From NCBI GenBank assembly GCA_945619025.1, contig CALZBJ010000005.1, positions 62,001-126,000 of the forward strand: a stretch of DNA of 64,000 nt, in the 5' to 3' direction. Numbering within the stretch: position 1 is the first letter of the stretch; each line of letters starts with the position of its first letter. Origin of the DNA: CALZBJ01 sp945619025. Its GTDB lineage: Bacteria; Pseudomonadota; Gammaproteobacteria; Cardiobacteriales; Wohlfahrtiimonadaceae. Made by a program: the position numbers and the translations under genes. Below, piece after piece: positions 52,864 through 61,664 of this stretch. The notes under the pieces were generated by a model. That model did no database searches. It had not been told where the DNA came from and saw only the letters and a program-made list of their open reading frames with translations.

Positions 52864-53874
52864 TTGATTGTTTTAGGGATTGAGAGTTCTTGTGATGAGA
52901 CGGGCGTTGCGCTCTATGATTCAGAACGAGGATTAATTGGGCATGAGCTCTATTCGCAAATTGCACTCCATGCAAAATATGGCGGTGTCGTGCCTGAGCT
53001 TGCCTCGCGGGATCACATTCGTAAATTGCCGCTTTTAGTGAAAGAGTTGATTGAAAAGGCCGATATATCACTCTCGGATATTGATGGGATTGCCTATACC
53101 GAAGGGCCGGGGTTGATTGGTGCGCTTATGGTGGCGGCTTCTTACGCACAAGGCTTAAGTCTGGCCATTGATTGCCCGATTTTAGGGGTCAATCATATGG
53201 AGGCGCATTTAATGGCGGTGATGCTCGAGGAGGAAAAGCCTGAGTTCCCGTTTATTACGCTCTTGGTGTCCGGCGGGCATACGCAATTAGTGCTCGCAAA
53301 GGCGTTTGGAGAATATGAGCTGTTAGGGCAATCGCTTGATGATGCAGTTGGAGAGGCGTTCGATAAAACGGCAAAACTGATGGGGCTTCCTTATCCTGGA
53401 GGACCTCATTTAGCAAAAATGGCGGAGGGTGGAGATCCAAAACGATTTAAATTCCCGCGTCCCATGCTCGATCGTCCGGGGCTTGATTTTAGTTTTAGTG
53501 GGATTAAGACAAAAGCACTGTTAACCATTGAAGGCCATAGCGAGGCGGATTATCCCGATATTGCTGCAGGTTTCCAAGAGGCGCTTGTCGATACGCTCAT
53601 TAAAAAAGCGATCCGCGCACTTAAACAGGAAAATGTGACGCAATTAGTAGTGTCAGGCGGCGTCGGTGCGAATCAAGAGTTGCGCCGAATGCTGAAAGCA
53701 GAGGCTGAAAAACGTGGCTTTGAAGTCTTTTTCCCGCGGAGTGAGTATTGTACGGATAATGGTGCGATGGTGGCGTATGTGGGCCATGAGCGCCTTAAAC
53801 GTCAAGAAAGCAGTGCAAAAGTCAATTTAAAAGCACGCTGGCCCATTGACCAGCTGAGTAAAGAGCGATCGTAA
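52864..53874 (+). CDS. tsaD: tRNA threonylcarbamoyladenosine synthesis protein TsaD
   Basis: 336 residues. Catalytic subunit of the t6A37 transferase complex with TsaB and TsaE. Starts with a TTG codon: MIVLGIESSCDETGVALYD is the exact family N-terminus and AAGGA lies 6 bases before it. Metal-binding HMEAHL, LLVSGGHTQLVL, FSFSGIKTKAL and VVSGGVGANQELR are present. The stop codon lies in the loop of a terminator hairpin. Confidence 0.97.
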   Translation: MIVLGIESSCDETGVALYDSERGLIGHELYSQIALHAKYGGVVPELASRDHIRKLPLLVKELIEKADISLSDIDGIAYTEGPGLIGALMVAASYAQGLSLAIDCPILGVNHMEAHLMAVMLEEEKPEFPFITLLVSGGHTQLVLAKAFGEYELLGQSLDDAVGEAFDKTAKLMGLPYPGGPHLAKMAEGGDPKRFKFPRPMLDRPGLDFSFSGIKTKALLTIEGHSEADYPDIAAGFQEALVDTLIKKAIRALKQENVTQLVVSGGVGANQELRRMLKAEAEKRGFEVFFPRSEYCTDNGAMVAYVGHERLKRQESSAKVNLKARWPIDQLSKERS

Positions 53875-53890
53875 GGGTCGCTTTTCTTTT
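53864..53890 (+). terminator. Terminator overlapping the tsaD stop codon
   Basis: AGCGATC (53864-53870), loop GTAAG containing the TAA stop, GGTCGCT (53876-53882; one G-U), then TTTCTTTT. Confidence 0.6.
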
Positions 53891-53972
53891 GAGGCGAGTT
53901 TTGAAGCGAGATTGGAAACCCGCGCGTCACATAGAGAGTGTATGCTAGGGAAGTAAACAGATAGGAGAGGGT

Positions 53973-55331
53973 ATGCTGGAACAACGTTGGAGAGAATTGA
54001 TTACCGCGAAGCGCTTTGGTCATCGTACCGTTGAAGAGGCGCCGAGTTATCGGACAACCTTCCAGAAAGATTATGATCGGCTCGTATTTTCCGCAGCTTT
54101 TCGTCGACTACAAGATAAGACGCAAGTCTTTCCGCTCGCGCAGACCGATTATATTCGCACTCGTTTAACCCATAGTTTGGAAGTAAGTAGCGTCTGCCGC
54201 AGCCTTGGTACAATGCTTGGTGAATATTTGGTGGATCGCTATGACATTCCAGGGATTACCGCCTCAAGTTCAGGGGCGATTTTAGCCGCCGGTGCGCTTG
54301 CTCATGACATTGGTAATCCGCCATTTGGTCATGCGGGGGAAGAGGCGATTAGCCGTTTTTTTGCCGATAATCCGATTGGGCAGGAAGCGCTTTCCGAAGT
54401 GTCGGATCTTGAAAAAACCGACTTTCTCCATTTTGAGGGGAATGCTCAAGCCTTTCGACTGTTGACAAAACTGCAAAACTCTCATAATTACGGGGGAATG
54501 CAGCTTTCGCTTCCGGTGATTGCGAGCTTTATTAAATATCCATGTGGCAGCGATCAACGCAAAAAAGCCGATCACATCGCTTTTCATAAATTTAATTATT
54601 TTCAAGCAGAAAAGACCTTTTTCACCCGATTTGCGGAAGATGCGAAGTTAAAACCGCACGAGACATTACCCAATGCGTGGTATCGTCATCCATTTGCCTA
54701 TTTGCTCGAGGCGGCGGATGATATCTGTTACAGCTTGGTCGATATTGAAGATGCTTACCGCTTAAAATTGATCAGTGCGGAAGGGGCATTTGAATTTTAT
54801 GAGGCGATTATTACCGAGCATCATGAAATGCCGCATGCGCGTCTTTCTCGGATTCCTCGGGAAAAAGATCGAGTTGAATATCTGCGCGCTTATACGATCG
54901 GGATTTTGGTCGACGAAATCATTAAGGTTTTTATTGAAAATGAGTCGACAATTTTAGAGGGGAAATGCCGTGAACCGCTCCTCTCTATTATTCCATCTAA
55001 AACGGCGATTGCTGAGATTAAACGCTTTGCGTATAAAAATATTTATGTCTCAGATCCGGTACTAGAGGTGGGAATTGCAGGATTTAAAGTGCTCGAAACA
55101 TTGCTTGAGGCATTTGTTGGGGCGGTGAGGGCGGAAGCGCGTGGGCAGGGGAGTTCAAAAACGCGGATGTTAATGGAATTTATGCCAGATCAGTTTTTAT
55201 CGGATAATCGCATTATAAATCAAGATCCCTACATGCGTTATTTGCAAGTGACTGATTTTGTTTCGGGGATGACGGATCGATATGCGATAAAAGTGTTCAA
55301 GATGATTACCGGAGTTGATTTACCGGTCTAA
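53973..55331 (+). CDS. dgt: Deoxyguanosinetriphosphate triphosphohydrolase
   Basis: 452-residue HD-domain dNTP triphosphohydrolase cleaving dGTP to deoxyguanosine and triphosphate. DRLVFSAAFRRLQDKTQVFPL, TRLTHSLEVS (first His), LAHDIGNPPFGHAGE (HD pair) and EAADDICYSLVDIEDAY (last metal Asp) are visible. Shorter than the 505-residue E. coli protein but within the family range. AGGAGAGG ribosome site. Confidence 0.93.
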   Translation: MLEQRWRELITAKRFGHRTVEEAPSYRTTFQKDYDRLVFSAAFRRLQDKTQVFPLAQTDYIRTRLTHSLEVSSVCRSLGTMLGEYLVDRYDIPGITASSSGAILAAGALAHDIGNPPFGHAGEEAISRFFADNPIGQEALSEVSDLEKTDFLHFEGNAQAFRLLTKLQNSHNYGGMQLSLPVIASFIKYPCGSDQRKKADHIAFHKFNYFQAEKTFFTRFAEDAKLKPHETLPNAWYRHPFAYLLEAADDICYSLVDIEDAYRLKLISAEGAFEFYEAIITEHHEMPHARLSRIPREKDRVEYLRAYTIGILVDEIIKVFIENESTILEGKCREPLLSIIPSKTAIAEIKRFAYKNIYVSDPVLEVGIAGFKVLETLLEAFVGAVRAEARGQGSSKTRMLMEFMPDQFLSDNRIINQDPYMRYLQVTDFVSGMTDRYAIKVFKMITGVDLPV

Positions 55332-55397
55332 TTTTTGTTTAATATAGGCGTTAAATTGGCTAAATTGCCGTCAGCTATGGCGGTTTAGAAATACAAG

Positions 55398-55438
55398 TTG
55401 ACAGATATCAAGAACCTATCGCAAGGTTCTAGTACTAT
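55398..55438 (+). promoter_or_regulatory. FNR/ANR-type site and class II promoter of ccoNOQP
   Basis: TTGAC-AGAT-ATCAA (55398-55411) matches the FNR consensus TTGAT-N4-ATCAA with one mismatch. A -10-like TACTAT lies at 55433-55438, which places the box centre about 41.5 bases before the predicted start near 55446, the class II activation position. An extra perfect inverted repeat AGAACC/GGTTCT (55411-55416, 55425-55430) sits between box and -10. Confidence 0.7.
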
Positions 55439-55511
55439 GCATTGTGTAAGTAAATGTATATTGCTTTAAGGGGTAGTTTTTTAATTATGTTTATTAACTT
55501 TCGGGGGTACT

Positions 55512-56969
55512 ATGGGACATACTAAAAGTCTTCATAATCAATACGAATACGGGGTGGTTAGAGGTTTTGTAATCACTGCGTTGATCTTCGGTGCTGTCGG
55601 GATGTCAGCCGGTCTTTGGGCCGCGCTTGAACTGACCTGGCCTGCACTTAACTTTGATTCACCATGGTTATCATTTGGTCGTTTACGTCCAGTGCATACC
55701 ACAATGGTGATCTTCGGAATGGGGGGATCGGCGTTAATCGGTACTTCATTCTATGTTGTTCAGAGAACATGTCACGTTAGATTAGCCTATCCGCTACTAG
55801 CGAAATTTGTGTTCTGGGGCTGGGCAATTGTCTTCTCAATCGTACCGTTCACCTATGTGATGGGCTATACACAAGGTAAAGAGTACGCAGAATTTGAGTG
55901 GATTTTTGACTGGGCTGTAGCGGTAATTTGGGTAACTTACTTCTGGGTGTATATCAATACAATCTGGAGACGTAAAGTTAAACATATCTACGTTGCAAAC
56001 TGGTTCTACCTCGGCTTTATCTGTGCAACTGCATTACTTCACATCTTCAACAACATCGCGATTCCAGTATTTGGCGCAGGCACGTTAAAATCATATAACG
56101 TATTTGCCGGTATGCAAGATGCGATGGTTCAATGGTGGTACGGCCATAACGCAGTAGGATTCATTCTTACCGTTGCGTTCTTAGGTATGATGTACTACTT
56201 CGTTCCAAAAGAAGCTGGACGTCCAATCTACTCCTACCGTCTGTCGATCGTTCACTTCTGGGCATTAACCTTCCTTTACATGTGGGCAGGTGCTCACCAT
56301 TTACACTGGACTTCACTTCCTGACTGGGTTTCATCACTTGCAGCGACCTTCTCGGTTCTTCTTCTACTTCCATCATGGGGGGGTATGATCAACGGGATTA
56401 TGACGCTTTCAGGTGCATGGGATACGATTCGTACTAACCCAATTATCCGCTTCATGGTGGTTTCATTATCGTTCTACGGTATGAGTACTTTTGAAGGTCC
56501 TTTAATGAGTCTTCGTTCAGTAAACGCGCTTTCGCACTACACTGACTGGACCGTTGGACACGTACACTCAGGTGCGTTAGGTTGGGTTGCGATGATTACT
56601 TTCGGTTCGCTCTATCACTTAGTTCCCCGTATTTTCGGTACTAAGATCTATAGCGAGCGTTTAATCTTTGCTCACTTCTGGTTAGCAACTATCGGTATCG
56701 TTCTTTACATTGCTTCTCTTTGGGTTGCAGGTATTGGTCAAGGTATGATGCTTCGTGCATTTAACCCTGAGTACGGTACACTTGTATATCGCTTTATTGA
56801 GACTGTGAACTTTATGCACACTCCTTATATCTTTAGAGCGATCGGTGGTGCACTCTATCTTTTAGGCGCGGTGATTATGATTATCAACTTCGTAATGACT
56901 ATGCTTTCTGGTAACAGAGAACAAGCGGATAGAAATGCTCAAATCCCAGCAGTTGCTGCTCACGCATAA
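55512..56969 (+). CDS. ccoN: cbb3-type cytochrome c oxidase subunit I
   Basis: 485-residue catalytic subunit with low-spin heme b and the heme b3-CuB centre, reducing oxygen at high affinity. Twelve or more membrane helices. Conserved His ligands are seen in RLRPVHTTMVIFG, WWYGHNAVGF, AGAHHLHWTSLPDW and DWTVGHVHSGALGW. GGGGG lies 4 bases before the ATG. First gene of the ccoNOQP operon, under a probable FNR-activated promoter, consistent with microaerobic expression. Confidence 0.97.
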   Translation: MGHTKSLHNQYEYGVVRGFVITALIFGAVGMSAGLWAALELTWPALNFDSPWLSFGRLRPVHTTMVIFGMGGSALIGTSFYVVQRTCHVRLAYPLLAKFVFWGWAIVFSIVPFTYVMGYTQGKEYAEFEWIFDWAVAVIWVTYFWVYINTIWRRKVKHIYVANWFYLGFICATALLHIFNNIAIPVFGAGTLKSYNVFAGMQDAMVQWWYGHNAVGFILTVAFLGMMYYFVPKEAGRPIYSYRLSIVHFWALTFLYMWAGAHHLHWTSLPDWVSSLAATFSVLLLLPSWGGMINGIMTLSGAWDTIRTNPIIRFMVVSLSFYGMSTFEGPLMSLRSVNALSHYTDWTVGHVHSGALGWVAMITFGSLYHLVPRIFGTKIYSERLIFAHFWLATIGIVLYIASLWVAGIGQGMMLRAFNPEYGTLVYRFIETVNFMHTPYIFRAIGGALYLLGAVIMIINFVMTMLSGNREQADRNAQIPAVAAHA

Positions 56970-56990
56970 TTAAGATAGGAGTAAATATCA

Positions 56991-57890
56991 ATGATTAAAC
57001 ACGAACGTTTAGAAACCAATAGTGGTCTTCTTCTCCTCTTTATCATGGTGATTATCAGTATCGGTGGATTAATTGAGATTGTTCCGCTCTTCTATATTGA
57101 TGATTCGATCGAGGAAGTTAAAAAAGAAGTTCCCATGTATGAATTAGATGAGAATTTCAATTATGTAACGGATAAACGTGGTCGTCCTGTCCCCGTTTAC
57201 GCTACAGATGATAATGGCGAATTCCTGTTAGACGCTAGAAAACGTAAAGTTCAAGCGACTCAACCGGTTGACGCGGTTCGCCCATACACACCTTTAGAGA
57301 TGTTAGGTCGTAATATCTACGTTGCTGAAGGTTGCTACAACTGTCACTCTCAACAAATCCGCCCAATGCAGGATGAGTTTGAGCGTTACGGTTATTATTC
57401 ACTCGCTGCTGAATCACAATATGACCGTCCATTCCAATGGGGTTCACGTCGTATTGGACCAGACTTAGCAAGAGTTGGCGGTAAAATGGACAATCAATGG
57501 CACGTAAATCACTTATATCGTCCGAAAAGTGAAGAGCCAGATTCCATCATGCCTGCGTATCCTTGGTTACTCAAAGAAAAGCTTGATGTTGAGACCGTTG
57601 GTCAACACATGAAAGCGCTTCGTTTAGCTGGGGTACCTTATTCTGCAAATATGGAAGAGTACGAAGAAAACCTTGTTAAATTTGGTAAAGAGGTTGCAGA
57701 CTTACTTCATATTGATAATGCTAAGAAAAATCTTGTAGAAGAAGCAAAAGAGATCCGTAAAAACTATATTCATAAAGATAAGATCGATGAAATTAGTAAA
57801 ATGGATGCATTAGTGGCGTATCTACAGGTGCTTGGAACTATGGTTGAGTTTAAACAAGACCAAGGTGTTGAGTTCAGTAAATTCCGTTAA
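56991..57890 (+). CDS. ccoO: cbb3-type cytochrome c oxidase subunit II, enlarged
   Basis: 299 residues; family members are commonly near 200-240. One N-terminal membrane helix (about 12-34), the heme c motif CYNCH (115-119) and axial Met in SIMPAYPW (M187). Two stretches exceed the usual protein: about residues 38-92, charged and rich in Asp, Lys and Arg, between the membrane helix and the heme domain; and about 222-268, Lys/Glu-rich and probably coiled, before the terminal MDALVAYLQVLGT. Both are expected on the periplasmic side. Confidence 0.95.
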   Translation: MIKHERLETNSGLLLLFIMVIISIGGLIEIVPLFYIDDSIEEVKKEVPMYELDENFNYVTDKRGRPVPVYATDDNGEFLLDARKRKVQATQPVDAVRPYTPLEMLGRNIYVAEGCYNCHSQQIRPMQDEFERYGYYSLAAESQYDRPFQWGSRRIGPDLARVGGKMDNQWHVNHLYRPKSEEPDSIMPAYPWLLKEKLDVETVGQHMKALRLAGVPYSANMEEYEENLVKFGKEVADLLHIDNAKKNLVEEAKEIRKNYIHKDKIDEISKMDALVAYLQVLGTMVEFKQDQGVEFSKFR

Positions 57891-57908
57891 TTGGAAAGGA
57901 GACATAGA

Positions 57909-58127
57909 ATGACAGATTTTTTAATGTGGTTTACCGACATGGGTAACAGTAAAACACTGGCAGCTGTGCTTTTCTTTACAGTGTTTGTCGGAATTCTGTT
58001 CTATGTCTTCACTGGAAAAGAACGTAAAGAGCGTTTTGATCAATACCGCTATATCCCTTTTATGGATGACGAAGACGATTTAAATCGGGCTATCGAAGAA
58101 GATCAAAAGGGAAAAAGCGATCGGTAA
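57909..58127 (+). CDS. ccoQ: cbb3-type cytochrome c oxidase subunit CcoQ
   Basis: 72 residues from ATG 57909; the preceding TTG at 57891 is part of the ribosome site region (GGAAAGGAG). Single membrane helix at about 18-36, then a charged tail with YIPFMDDED. The small CcoQ subunit stabilises the complex and its interaction with CcoP. Confidence 0.88.
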   Translation: MTDFLMWFTDMGNSKTLAAVLFFTVFVGILFYVFTGKERKERFDQYRYIPFMDDEDDLNRAIEEDQKGKSDR

Positions 58128-58162
58128 TGATTTAAACTTCACATATTGCTGAGGAATTTAAA

Positions 58163-59143
58163 ATGAGTGAAAACAAAGAAAAAGATTTTGAAAAATTAGA
58201 AGGTATTACCGGGCATGTCTGGGACGAGGATTTGTGCGAATATAACAACCCTCTTCCGCGCTGGTGGCTAATGGCTTTCTACGGTACGGTAATTTTCAGT
58301 ATTGGCTATTGGATTTTATTCCCAACGTGGCCACTGCCTAACTCCTATACTAAAGGGTTCTACACTCTTGAAGTTAAAGAGAATGGGGAAACGACAGACC
58401 GTAACTGGAACAGCCGTGTACGTTTAGTAAACGAACTTCAGTCATCTCCAGAAGCGCAAAGCCGTACAGAGAACCTTCAAAAGTTAAGCGAAATGAAACC
58501 TGCAGAGATCTTACAAGATCCTAAGATGATTCAATTTGCACGTGCGGTTGGTAAAGTAACCTTTGGTGATAACTGTGCAACCTGTCACAACGCAAATGCG
58601 CAAGGTCAAATCGGGATGTATCCGAACTTAACCGATAACGCATGGTTATGGGGCGGTAAGCTTGAGCAGATCGAAGAGACTATCACGCGTGGTCGTAAAG
58701 GTAACATGACACCGGCTAAACCGGAGAAAGGCCCTGCGAACATGACCGATGATCAGATCTTAGATGTAAGTAAATACGCATTAAGTCTTTCAGGCAACTA
58801 CTCAGGAGATGAGGAAGCGCTTGAGCGCGGCGAGAAACTATTCTACGGCCGTACACCTAACGCATGTCATACTTGTCACGTAAACTATGCAAGTGGCAGT
58901 AAAGAAGCAAAAGGTAACCCACTTATGGGGGCGCCTGACTTAACTGACAATATTTGGGAAATCGTTGATATTAACAGTATGACGACTCCTGAAGAGAAAC
59001 TTGCAGCGATCATTCCACACGTTGAAAATGGTGTTGTTCCTGATACCACTCACCGTGAAATGCCTTCATGGAAAGATCGTCTAACGAAAGAACAGATCCG
59101 TGCACTTGCGGTATATGTTCACCAGTTAGGCGGTGGTCAGTAA
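58163..59143 (+). CDS. ccoP: cbb3-type cytochrome c oxidase subunit III (diheme)
   Basis: 326 residues. HVWDEDLCEYNNPLPRWWLMAFYGTVIFSIGYWILFP gives the conserved N-terminal cytoplasmic segment and membrane helix. Two heme c motifs, CATCH and CHTCH, each lie in a cytochrome c domain with MYPNLTDNAWLWGG and APDLTDNIW segments and later Met ligands. Receives electrons from c-type cytochromes and passes them to CcoO and CcoN. A terminator follows. Confidence 0.96.
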   Translation: MSENKEKDFEKLEGITGHVWDEDLCEYNNPLPRWWLMAFYGTVIFSIGYWILFPTWPLPNSYTKGFYTLEVKENGETTDRNWNSRVRLVNELQSSPEAQSRTENLQKLSEMKPAEILQDPKMIQFARAVGKVTFGDNCATCHNANAQGQIGMYPNLTDNAWLWGGKLEQIEETITRGRKGNMTPAKPEKGPANMTDDQILDVSKYALSLSGNYSGDEEALERGEKLFYGRTPNACHTCHVNYASGSKEAKGNPLMGAPDLTDNIWEIVDINSMTTPEEKLAAIIPHVENGVVPDTTHREMPSWKDRLTKEQIRALAVYVHQLGGGQ

Positions 59144-59176
59144 ATACTGATTGCTAAGACAATTTAAAGTAATAGG

Positions 59177-59213
59177 AAAGGATTTTTAGACACCGTTTAA
59201 AAATCCTTTTTTT
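59177..59213 (+). terminator. Terminator after ccoP
   Basis: AAAGGATTTTTA (59177-59188) and TAAAAATCCTTT (59198-59209) form a perfect 12-base inverted repeat followed by TTTT. A TATAAT (59261-59266) downstream may be the -10 of a separate ccoG promoter, but I see no good -35. Confidence 0.85.
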
Positions 59214-59307
59214 AAAGATAGAAAAATGATCTGTGGTATGATTATACGCGGTAAATAGCATATAATAGGGCCATCTATTTTAGGTGTGTAGACAAGAGGT
59301 ACGTGTA

Positions 59308-60723
59308 GTGAGCAACCAACAAACTCCAGAAGCAGCAGAACTGTATGAAAAACGCATCCCAATTTTTACCCGCTCGGTAAAAGGGAAGTTCAGAACGTTC
59401 AAAACCAGTATGTTGCTATTAGCATATGCAACATTCTTTTTATTACCTTGGGTGCCATGGGATCGTGGAATTCCGGGCATACAGCAGGCGATCCAATTTG
59501 ACATTGTCGGTCGTCAATTTTATATTTTCAATCTTTTAGTCGACATTCAGAATATTTTCTGGTTAGCAGGGGTGCTCGCACTCTTTGCATTTGGTCTATT
59601 CTTCGTAACCGCTGTGCTCGGTCGAGTTTTTTGTGGGTATTTTTGTTTCCAAACAATTTGGACTGACGCATTTATGTTTATCGAATCATGGGTGCAAGGC
59701 GATAGAAATGCACGTAAAAAGCTTTATGAAAGCCCATGGAATGGTGAGAAATTTGCAAAAGTAGGGGGGACTTGGTTGCTCTGGTTACTCTTTGCATTTT
59801 GGACAGGTTTTACCTTTACCGCGTATTGGAACTATGCGCCAAAACTCTTTATTGATTTCTTTACCGGCCACGCGCCTTTTGCGGCGTATATGACAACGCT
59901 TTTCTTAACCGCAACCACCTTCATTATGGCAGGATTTGCCCGTGAACAAGTCTGTACCTTTATGTGTCCCTATGCTCGTTTCCAAGGGGTAATGTTCGAT
60001 AAAGATACCTTGATCGTCACCTATGATGAAAAACGTGGTGAAGGTGAAAAAGGTCGCCATAAACCAATCCGTGGGGCTCGTGAGCATGATGAACGTGTTG
60101 CAACCGGCCATGGTGATTGTATTGATTGTGGCCTTTGTGTGCATGTGTGTCCTGCCGGAATCGATATCCGTGATGGGGTAAACTATAAATGTATTACTTG
60201 TGGTCTGTGTATTGACGCATGTAATAACATGATGACCAGCCTTAACTATCCAACTGGTCTGATTCGTTATGAGTCTGAGCGTGGATTAGAAGGTGGAAAA
60301 ACCAACTATTTCTCACCGCGTAACATCGGCTATTTCACCGTGATTTGTGTGATTATTGGCCTATTAGGATTCAGTGTTGCGAACCGTGATAATGCGCAAT
60401 ACAAAATTGAACCCGAACGCCGCGCACTGGTAACGCTATCAGATAGCCGTTTACAAAAACGTTATGAGATTAAACTTAATAACCTCTCCTTGTCAAAACA
60501 GCAATTCTTTGTTGAGTTAGAAGATAAAGATAACTACGAGCTTGATATGCCATTTAACGGTTATATTCTTGAATCAAGTGAGCGCATCAGCTTAGCAGCA
60601 AGTGTTATCGCTGGAAAAGGGGAAACTGAGGATCGTGAGATCGGCTTTATTGTGACAGTTAAAGATCCAGCTACTGGTGAAGTAACCGATCAACGCCGCG
60701 TTAAAGCGATCTTTGGTAACTAA
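59308..60723 (+). CDS. ccoG: Cytochrome c oxidase accessory protein CcoG (FixG/RdxA)
   Basis: 471 residues from GTG 59308 (AAGAGGT lies 7 bases upstream; an in-frame GTG at 59284 has no site). Membrane iron-sulfur protein thought to reduce copper for cbb3 assembly. Several membrane helices, FCGYFCFQTIWTDAF, CTFMCPYARFQG, then two 4Fe-4S motifs CIDCGLCVHVCP and CITCGLCIDAC, and a C-terminal Ig-like domain after a last helix (about 357-375). Confidence 0.93.
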   Translation: MSNQQTPEAAELYEKRIPIFTRSVKGKFRTFKTSMLLLAYATFFLLPWVPWDRGIPGIQQAIQFDIVGRQFYIFNLLVDIQNIFWLAGVLALFAFGLFFVTAVLGRVFCGYFCFQTIWTDAFMFIESWVQGDRNARKKLYESPWNGEKFAKVGGTWLLWLLFAFWTGFTFTAYWNYAPKLFIDFFTGHAPFAAYMTTLFLTATTFIMAGFAREQVCTFMCPYARFQGVMFDKDTLIVTYDEKRGEGEKGRHKPIRGAREHDERVATGHGDCIDCGLCVHVCPAGIDIRDGVNYKCITCGLCIDACNNMMTSLNYPTGLIRYESERGLEGGKTNYFSPRNIGYFTVICVIIGLLGFSVANRDNAQYKIEPERRALVTLSDSRLQKRYEIKLNNLSLSKQQFFVELEDKDNYELDMPFNGYILESSERISLAASVIAGKGETEDREIGFIVTVKDPATGEVTDQRRVKAIFGN

Positions 60724-60742
60724 TAAACTAGAGGAATCGTTC

Positions 60743-61612
60743 ATGATTGGCACAATTATATTTATGGTATCGGGCATTGTTGGGGTTTTTCTACTCTGCC
60801 TGATGTTTAACAAACTATTACGCTTTACCTATCTGCAAGCGGCGAGTATTTCAGCGCTGATTAGTATCGCAGTATTGGTACCGGTGTCGATCGTGAATTG
60901 GCAGGGGGGCGATGTTCTCGCTCTCTACCTTTCATCGAATCTTGTCACTGCGTTTGCATATTATCTCATCGGGAAGGGTGGGCTTAAATCTTTAGCCGGT
61001 AATGATGGCAAAAAGATGCACTGGGGCCCGATCGCGATCTTAGCGTTCTTCGTTGTCCTTGTAATCGTTGACCTTAACTTTGTCTTTATGGCAGAAAAAG
61101 GGCTTCGCTTTACTAAAAACGATGGTGTTGAGGTGAATACTCGATTCTCAGGCGAAGTTCCGAATGCCTATCACAAAAAAGAAGCTTATTTTAATGAGTA
61201 TCAAAAACGTATGGTGCTTCAGCGTGAACGTGGTTGGAAAGTCGATTTTGGCTTTGAGAAAACCCCGCGTATTGATGAAGATAATGTCTTTAAAATTCGT
61301 GTGATTGATCGTGATAATTATCCCATTAATGATGCAGTAATAGTGGCTGAATTTGGCCGTTCGGCAGAGCAAGAGCTTGATCGTGTGTATGATGTCAAAA
61401 TGGTTGGGCCAGGGCTTTACGAAGTACCGGTTAAATTTGAGCGCGTCGGTCGCTGGAATTTAGAGCTGTTAATCACAAAAGCTGATGTAACCTTTGAACA
61501 AGTCGCTTCAACGGTGATTAATTGTGAAGTCGGCAATAGTGAATGTGAAGCGCGCCTTGATCAGTTACTTAATAAAAAGCGTAAAGGCCGTGCGGTTACT
61601 GCGCAAAACTAA
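60743..61612 (+). CDS. ccoH: FixH-like cbb3 assembly protein with extended membrane region
   Basis: 289 residues from ATG 60743 (GAGGA lies 7 bases upstream). Four hydrophobic segments (about 2-22, 32-52, 58-76, 94-116) precede the FixH-type periplasmic domain, recognisable by NAYHKKEAYFNEYQKRM and later beta-rich segments (VPVKFERVGRWNLELLI). Typical CcoH/FixH is about 150-170 residues with a single helix, so this protein carries roughly 90 extra N-terminal residues. Identification rests on position between ccoG and ccoI and the C-terminal part. Confidence 0.8.
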   Translation: MIGTIIFMVSGIVGVFLLCLMFNKLLRFTYLQAASISALISIAVLVPVSIVNWQGGDVLALYLSSNLVTAFAYYLIGKGGLKSLAGNDGKKMHWGPIAILAFFVVLVIVDLNFVFMAEKGLRFTKNDGVEVNTRFSGEVPNAYHKKEAYFNEYQKRMVLQRERGWKVDFGFEKTPRIDEDNVFKIRVIDRDNYPINDAVIVAEFGRSAEQELDRVYDVKMVGPGLYEVPVKFERVGRWNLELLITKADVTFEQVASTVINCEVGNSECEARLDQLLNKKRKGRAVTAQN

Positions 61613-61664
61613 GTCGCATCAAGCATTAATAACAACTATAACTCGATAACTAAAGAGAGATGAA

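Noticed and set aside
55360..55388. Inverted repeat CTAAATTGCC/GGCGGTTTAG as terminator of dgt
   Set aside because: No T run follows on the plus strand; it could equally be part of the ccoN regulatory region.
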